From Hydra vulgaris (lineage: Eukaryota > Cnidaria > Hydrozoa > Anthoathecata > Hydridae): DNA of 64,000 nucleotides. Location: assembly GCF_038396675.1 (NCBI RefSeq), contig NC_088927.1, positions 34,227,001 to 34,291,000 of the forward strand, read 5' to 3'. The notes under the pieces were generated by a model, which had not been told where the DNA came from, ran no database searches, and was given only the letters and a program-made list of their open reading frames with translations. A program made the position numbers and the translations under genes. Of this stretch, positions 11,300 to 64,000 are shown piece by piece. Numbering within the stretch: the first letter of the stretch is position 1; each line of letters starts with the position of its first letter.

Positions 11300-14200
11300 A
11301 TAAATGTTTATATATCTGTATGTGCTTACATATGACTTACTTTTTATACAAGCGATATTTTAATTTTTATTCATAATAATATCATATATTATACATGTAT
11401 GATAAATGAATTTTTGTATGATAAAGTTATTTTATGTTTTTGACTATTTATGTAGTGGGGTTACTTTAAACCTTAATCAAAGCTACCCCATATGCGAAAA
11501 AATGTATACAATAAAGTATGTTATGCTATAGTAATGGAACATAACTATAGTAGGCTAACAAACTTCTTTAGATTTTACATGCTTAATAAATTTATAAACA
11601 AAAATTATGCAACTTAGACAACAAGCTGCTACACTAGCTGATGCAGTGTACAAAGTATTTTGACTAATTTTTTTGAGAAAAATATCCGAAATGTTTAATT
11701 CATTTTTTAAGAAACAATAAAAACCAATGAACAAAGTAAAACTTTAAGTAATCAAAATATAAACTATTTTTAACACTTTGATGTTTAAGGTTTGAACAGA
11801 TTCATATAAGTTCTTGCCATAATTACAACTTGAAAAAAATAATAGATTTGAATTCAAAGTTACCCCGCTATTCAAAGTATTCAAAGGTTTACGGTAACGC
11901 TAACTAATTTGATTTTTATTGCTTATATAAATTGACAAAAGTTTCTTTTAATTAATTTTATATGGAATGAAAACTACTAGATTTATTTTGAGATGCCCGT
12001 TTACATAGATTAAATAATTTACTTGAAGTATTCAAATAAATTAACAGGTTTAACGTAATGTTTTTTTGAGTCCCGTTGTTCGAAAACAATTCATAGTTGA
12101 AAGAATTTAAAATATACATTGGAACAATTAAAATATTTCAAGATGATACATGCCTATATGAACATCTAACCTTTTAAGATAAAAAATATATAACTAAAAG
12201 GTTGGCATTAAGAAAACTAAAATGTCCCGCAAGTAACGGTGGAATCGCCCATATATTTAAATATTTAGGTTGAAAAAAAATATTTTCGTTAGAGTTGTTC
12301 TTAAAGAAAATCATAATAGTATGCTATAACTCCCAGCTAATTGTAAAAGAAAAATATTCACGCACAGAAATGGAAATGCCTAAGAGAAATATTTCGAGGG
12401 AAAAATCGGTAAACTCGTTACAAATGTCAATTACTTAAGTCAAAGGTTTTTCTGTCAAAAATTGTGCGTTTATATATCAAGGCTGGCAATCAACTTAAAT
12501 AAAACCTTGTCTAAAAATGTTTTTTTAATCAATAAATAATAATTTTATTTAAAATTTAGTATTAGCAAGTCAGACCAGTAGATGGTTAATAATGATCATG
12601 ATTATTCGTTCAAACCTTCGATAAAAGAGCTATGTAGTTTGCGTAAATTAAGTTGAAGTACCTTTCGAAAAAAACTCTCAATCATTTTTTATTTGTTTAG
12701 ATTTTAATGAAGTAACCACCTGTACACTAGGGTGCTAATACCTTTATTTTTGCTCAGATTTTAGACCTTAACTTTTCGATATGCCCCAAAATACTTTGCT
12801 TTATAGCCCAAAATACGAAAATAAAAAAAAAATCTTTGCATTGAAATTTAAAAATCTTATCAACATGAAAAAAATGGCCAACGTTTAAAGCCAGGTTATT
12901 AGGTTAATAGTTTTTGTTAGATAAAAAATGCATTTTTTATAAAAAGTGATTTCCCTTATTTTTAACCACTTTCTTGATGTATCGAACATTTTTTCCATCT
13001 TAGAGTTTGAGTTGTTTATAGTCAACCATAAAAAAATCAAAATACAGAGGAGAACCTATAGACTTAAAATCTAGAGTTTATAAAAACTATTCTTTGATTA
13101 CCTTTAAAAGCATATATCAACTTGGTTTTAAATACAATGTTTATTTTAATTAGAAAAGACTTTTTTTTTACTTTTTTCAAACTAAAAATTTTGCCGACTA
13201 CAATATGTCAAATGGCAACTATCTTTCTTAAAAAATCGGCTATAAGTTTCAAATAGTCTTCTTATGGGAAAGGGAAAGGATATCACAGACTCTCCTTAAA
13301 ATCAGTTCTGTCGTCAAGTAAACTTGTATTAAGATTATTTTACTACAAGTAATGCTTACTTACGTCAATCAAAAAAAAAAAAAAAAACATTGCTTAACAT
13401 ACGTTAAGTAATCTGAAAAATTGAAAAAATGTAGTTAAAAGTGTAAAGATAACTAAAAAGTCTTCATTAAAACATTTTATAAATAGCAATAACAAAACGA
13501 GATCAAATGACAAAACAGCGTAGTCCAATAGAAGTAACCTTTTATTCGTTTATGGCGGAGGTCTTTAAACAAAACTTAACCAGATCATAAAACAAGATTC
13601 AGGTCAAACATGGTTTTTTAATTTATCTCAAGACTTGATCATGAATTTATAAAAAATATTCTGATATAATCGCCTATTTTTAAGATCGCTTATTTATGAT
13701 ATAACTTTTTTTTAAATGTTGGTTCGCCACGCTTGTTTAAGTATTTGACTACAAATATTGAAAATGTCTAAACTAAAATTAACAAAAACAAATAAATATT
13801 ATCAATTTTCCATAATTATGTCATTTATGTTTACATATAAACTTTCATACTTTTTATATCTTTTTGAAAGAACATTTTTAACTTTACTTATTTATTTAAA
13901 CTATAACTGTTAAATTCTTACAACACACCCCAACACCCGTTGTTTGTGCCTTTTTTTTTTTTTTTTTTTTGTAGTTTAAAACCCCCTTCTCTCTCCCTCT
14001 CCTTCCCTTCTCTATTCCCAGCAAAAAAAAAATTGTATCTATCCTTGTCTTTTTAAATTCAATTGTAACTTAAACTTTTACAAGTAATTTATTAGTTAAA
14101 AATAAGCTTTCCAAAAATAAAATCAACATATAAAGTAAAGGGGAAGAAAATAAAAGTTAAGCAAAGTAAAAATTTATTATTTTAGAAATTGATTTAAATC

Positions 14201-14534
14201 TTAAAACCTGAGACCTCACGAAAGGAAGTAAATTTAATAAACAATATAAAAAGGAATTTAGTTATTATATCTTAGCATAGAACGCGAAAAAATAGAACAA
14301 CAACAAAAAAAAAATCATTTATTATTCGCCTTTCACAAAAAAATAAAAAAATAAAAAATTTAATGGCTCGTTTAATGTCTAGACTTGACTTTTTAATTAA
14401 ACATCTTTCGGCTATAAATAAAGAATGGTCAGGTGTTGTAAAGTGTTATTATTCATAAAACTTAAAATTTTAGTATCAAACATGTAATTTTGGTATCGGA
14501 AGTAAAGTTGACCATAACCAAATTTATAGTCAAA
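11300..14534. other. upstream region of the KCTD gene, nothing recognised
   Basis: About 3.2 kb without recognisable gene or TE. It must contain the promoter and 5' UTR of the KCTD gene unless further 5' exons exist, but no motif is specific enough to place a start site. C-rich patch at 13922-13940 and a T run followed by a pyrimidine tract at 13953-14018. Confidence 0.45.
14521..14534 (+). promoter_or_regulatory. possible 5' splice-acceptor before the start codon
   Basis: AATTTATAG ends at 14529, five bases before the ATG. Hydra is known to add spliced leaders in trans close to start codons, so this AG could be a leader acceptor. An alternative AG lies near 14472. Either may simply be 5' UTR. 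Confidence 0.2.
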
Positions 14535-60463
<45,929 letters not shown>

Positions 60464-60800
60464 CACACCTTATTCGTAGTGGTATTTATCAGCTAACTTT
60501 TTTTGCTGGCGAAAACTTTCGGTGACTCCCATGAATGAGTAATCACCATGTGTGTTCTCAAAATGTTCATGCGGTTATATTATTTTTGACCATATTGAGT
60601 TCAATAACCTTAACCAGAGTTATTGTCGTGTGAAATTCAATTTTTATTGAATTATTCATTCTTTAAACATCGATGATTTTTAAGGTAAAACTGTAAAGCA
60701 ATACGTTTTATTTATAAAGTTTTTTTTTTAGTCTTGATGATTTTTATATATCAGATATTTTGTTGTTACTTTTTTTGTTTGAGTTAAATTTTTATTTAAA

Positions 60801-60833
60801 AATAAAATCAATTTAAATTTCAAAACGAATAAA
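60801..60833 (+). terminator. candidate poly(A) signals of the KCTD gene
   Basis: AATAAA at 60801-60806 and 60828-60833, about 340-370 bases after the stop. In DNA this AT-rich such hexamers are common, so this is only the nearest plausible pair. Confidence 0.35.
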
Positions 60834-62760
60834 AAATATTTCGCATGTTTTTTTTTAAACTTTTGAAAAAGTTTAAAAAGTTATTTTAAACAGTGACCAC
60901 CTTATGTCGCATGCATGTTAGCAAAATAATATTTTTGTTTGCTTGCATGCTTAAAACGCACATGTCACTTTGTTTAAAATTGCGGTAAAAAAGAAAAAAA
61001 TTACTCAAACTTTTTTCATTTTACTACAAAGTAATTTTGTAGAGTATTTACGACGGTTTGTAAATATTTTTAGATGAAATTAATTTAAAAACCAGTTTTC
61101 ATAATATCATCTCAGCTTGAGTTGATATTATGAAAACTGGCAAGTAGTTCGCCGTGCCATTTTTTTTTTTATTTGCTCTACTGCATTTTTCTACATATTT
61201 TTGAAACTAACATGAACTTTAAATAAAGGAGGAAGTTATTTTGTAAAAACTTACTTATGTAAGACTCGCAACAGTCTTGAAATCTACTAAAAGGCAAATA
61301 TATTTCGTAATTTATTTAATTAAATAAAAAAAGGACATGGGTCATATGTTGTCTATTCAGCTCATAGCAACGTTGCAGATGAAATGTGAATTTCATTACA
61401 ACTAGAAAATCTATCCTTGCATAAAATATTTTAAGAAGAATATTAGTGTTAAAAGAAGTTGGTCAAATCAGCCAATCACTAATTTGAACCGCGTCTGCCG
61501 ACCTAGAAGTTTTGGAAACTGTTGATCGAATCAGTTTTCTTAGCAAATAATATGATTATGATTACTAATTAAATGATTATGATTACTAACCTATCTGAAA
61601 GTATATACTCTGTTATACTTTTATTGAAGTTTTTGCTTTTTTTTAGTTATTGTAATTAGACTCTTTGATATTATATATGTGTGTGTGTATGTCTATATTA
61701 ACAGAGTCGTCTCAAAGAGATCTGGAGGAGGTTGACTTGAGATTTTTTTTTTTCCTGACTTACGACTTTAAACAAAGACCCTCGTTGCCTCATTTGCCGA
61801 CTAAAGGTCCAAATAGGCCGTCTAACTTTTAAATAAGGTGCTCGTAGGGGAAGGGGTGTACATATGTGTATAAATATATATATATATATATATATATCAT
61901 ATACAACTGATATATAAACACACACAAATGTGCATACTTTTACAGGCCCTCTATATTTGTTTTGTGTATGTTATATTCATTTTTTTTAATTATTTTCCTT
62001 TATTTGGTATTTAATTATTTTAATAAATTAGTTCAAAAAGTATTCCATAATTATTTCCAACTTAATGACCACAAATACGAAACCAAACATAATTATATTA
62101 TTATTAATCCTCATTATTTGGTAATAATGTTGCTCCTAAAAGTTAGCGATCTTTTATTAAAAAATGTACTAAAAACTTAAAAATAATTGCTCTTTTAACA
62201 TTATTAAGATTTATTTTGTAGTTTTATTTTAGTACTATTTTACGTCTAATAACGATCAGTTCTATTCAGATCTAAATACAACAAAAATATATAGAAAATG
62301 TTAAGCTACTGTTAATTAAGTTTTATACGGAATGACTTGTAAGAAAAATTGTAATCAAGTTATTTTGATTTTTAAATTTCCCGTACGAAAAGCTCGCGTT
62401 AACCGAAGAAATGCGCTGAAAGAGGACGAAAAAATGGTTTGACTTAACAAAGTTTGAGCTATCCGAGGTTCGACTAAAGAATTTTAACCAGTGTTGTTAC
62501 AAAATAGTTTCTGAAACAAATTGTAATAAAAATAATACAGTAATTTATATTCGCTTTCTATTTTTAACATATCGTTTTTTTTAACATATCATTTAAATAA
62601 TTATGGTGCAAAACAAAATGAGAGCAAAGACGCTCTGACAACAGAACAATTTATTCCCAGACCCCAATAATTTAGACCCCGCCTTAAATACTTGCTAAGT
62701 ATCAAAAAGTCCATACAATCATATTTAGGGGTGGGAGTTAAGGTTAGTTTTAGTATAAAA
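60834..62760 (+). other. downstream intergenic sequence
   Basis: No gene recognised. It contains the hairpin at 61092-61140 and a short (TA)n at 61869-61897. A GC-richer patch at 61700-61860 may be a decayed TE segment. Confidence 0.45.
61092..61140. repeat. perfect 18-bp stem hairpin, extended
   Basis: Left arm CCAGTTTTCATAATATCA (61092-61109) and exact complement at 61123-61140; after a T:T mismatch, CTC/GAG pairs continue the stem, leaving a 5-nt loop AGCTT. No longer element is seen around it. Confidence 0.85.
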
Positions 62761-62902
62761 TTAGTCGACTAACTTTTTAGTTAACTAAAATTAGCCGACT
62801 AACTTTTTAGTCTGACTAAATTTACCCGACTAACATTTTAATCTAACCAAAACTAGCTAACTAATTTTTTAGTTTACTAAATTTAGTCGATTAATTTTTA
62901 AT
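62761..62902. repeat. 30-bp tandem repeat with TTAGTCGACTAA core
   Basis: Five diverged units start at 62761, 62791, 62822, 62853 and 62883; the first has the 12-bp palindrome TTAGTCGACTAA. The array abuts the oligo(A) end of the minus-strand SINE. Confidence 0.8.
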
Positions 62903-62904
62903 CT

Positions 62905-63125
62905 AACTGCAAAAAAAAAAAAAAATTTTAATTTTTTTTTTTTAGGTTCCCCCAAGAAGGCCTAACGGTCTTGTCGCAGAGCATTTAAATAGGAAGTTCA
63001 CGCATCCTTCCTTACCAACGGCGCGATATATGCCCAGTACTCGCTTCGAACCCAATTACAATACCTCATCTACGAGTATTTATTGTTGTGTCCGCTCCCT
63101 CTGGCTATCTTAACCCCCACCCACT
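62905..63125 (-). mobile_element. tRNA-derived SINE, minus strand
   Basis: Island of higher GC in AT-rich DNA. On the minus strand, A-box-like TAGCCAGAGGG (63107-63097) and B-box-like GGGTTCGAAGCGA (63053-63041) lie at a tRNA-like distance, followed by a body ending GGGGGAACCTAAAAAAAA (oligo-A at about 62912-62945). A different family from the SINE in the LINE. Confidence 0.6.
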
Positions 63126-64000
63126 ACAATTAAGCGGGCGAATGTAATAGGATATTATGTGAACATATTGCTTTCAGACTAGAGTTGTTGCAAAATTTAC
63201 AAAGATAGCTTGATATCCGCAATTTAAAATATAATATTCGTAATTTAAATTGTTGAACAATGTTAACAATACAAAATGTATTGAATAGTACCTAACTGTT
63301 GAATAATGAAAACATTTTATTAAATAGCTGCGGTCGTTTTATAAAGCAGAAAATAAATTTTAAAAATGCAAAACGTAATCTATCTTTTCGATGTACTTTC
63401 TTGCTTTTTGTCAGAAAAAAGTTATTATTCAATTCATTTTTTTGCAAAATAAGAAATTTTTTATTGGTGTCAAAAATTTACTTTTAGTCTTAAACAAATT
63501 CAATTACTAAGAAAATTAATTTAATGCTCTGTTCAGCTGACTGCAAAAACAAAAATATTTTCAGAATAATTAACTACTAGATAATTTATTTCAAAATAAT
63601 TAAAAACAGAATTGGTGACACGACGTTATATAATGCATATAAAAATGGTGACAACAAAAGGTTGTTGGAAGATAGCCTAAAAACCTTTTCTTGTTACCAT
63701 TGCGTCACCATTTTTTAAGCAGTTATTGACCCTTCTCCATAAAATCTAAACCTAACTAAAAAAAAAAAACTTTTTTTGATCTCATTCCATATTTTACGAT
63801 CTTTTTTTTGAAAATCGGCTTTTTTCGTCGGATAAGCGTTAATATAAAGACATTACGACAAATTTAAAAGGCTAAACTTATCCATCTTTTGACACGGACG
63901 TTTAATAATATGATGAGCAAGTAAAAGTTACAGCAGACAACAATGATGTTGAAGTTTTTGATACGCTTTTGAAAATTAAAATAAAAAATTAAGAAAAAGC
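63126..64000. other. intergenic sequence, nothing recognised
   Basis: AT-rich; short frames only, no TE ends seen. Confidence 0.5.

Noticed and set aside
11058-11376. VCVCVC frames
   Set aside because: Translation of the (TG)n tract; no domain.
14490-14534. N-terminal extension of KCTD exon 1 starting at 14490
   Set aside because: The first codon is TTG; no in-frame ATG precedes 14535, which starts the natural BTB N-terminus.

Overview
The window is very AT-rich eukaryotic DNA: genes split by introns, dense (TA)n microsatellites, and several TE superfamilies stacked together (hAT, Tc1/mariner, P element, T2/Kolobok-type TTAA elements, a LINE, tRNA-derived SINEs). This fits a cnidarian, most likely a brown Hydra. 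That assignment is inference from composition and TE content; no species marker is present.

One host gene is clearly supported: a KCTD2/5/17-type BTB protein on the + strand in six coding exons (14535-14684, 25233-25341, 48015-48097, 48171-48266, 60209-60337, 60440-60463). The joined frame is 591 nt, or 196 residues plus stop, with GT/AG borders and compatible phases throughout. It covers about 46 kb, nearly all intron: introns 1, 2 and 4 are about 10.5, 22.7 and 11.9 kb, while introns 3 and 5 are 73 and 102 bp. Almost everything between 14.7 and 60.2 kb is therefore intronic, mostly mobile DNA.

Upstream of the gene lie a complete hAT element with GTF2IRD2-like transposase (505-2878, 8-bp target duplication), complex AT repeats, a P-element fragment (about 7.0-7.3 kb) and a decayed member of an unassigned transposase-like family (about 8.3-9.9 kb). 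Intron 1 holds a decayed BED-finger hAT (about 16.5-19.4 kb) with a TTAA element inserted just after the finger. Intron 2 holds a 3.4-kb TTAA long-inverted-repeat element, a 182-bp MITE, an intron-containing hAT (31955-35162, 8-bp target duplication), and a second member of the unassigned family (about 37.0-46.4 kb) split by a LINE. That LINE carries a tRNA-like SINE and is tandemly duplicated with a 2871-bp period. Intron 4 holds remnants of an unrecognised spliced TE-like gene, a second copy of the MITE, a Tc1 nested in a Tc1 inside a (TA)n tract, a 3'-truncated copy of the LINE, and a minus-strand orphan transposase-like gene. A 20-bp tandem array upstream of that gene forms four perfect heat-shock-element triplets next to a TATA-like box.

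Downstream of the host gene are only candidate poly(A) signals, a strong hairpin, a 30-bp repeat array and a minus-strand tRNA-derived SINE. Apart from the KCTD gene, every recognised coding segment is TE-derived and nearly all are broken. The most notable leads are the heat-shock-like array, the paired orphan transposase-like families, the identical tandem LINE/SINE block, and the recurring MITE and TTAA elements.
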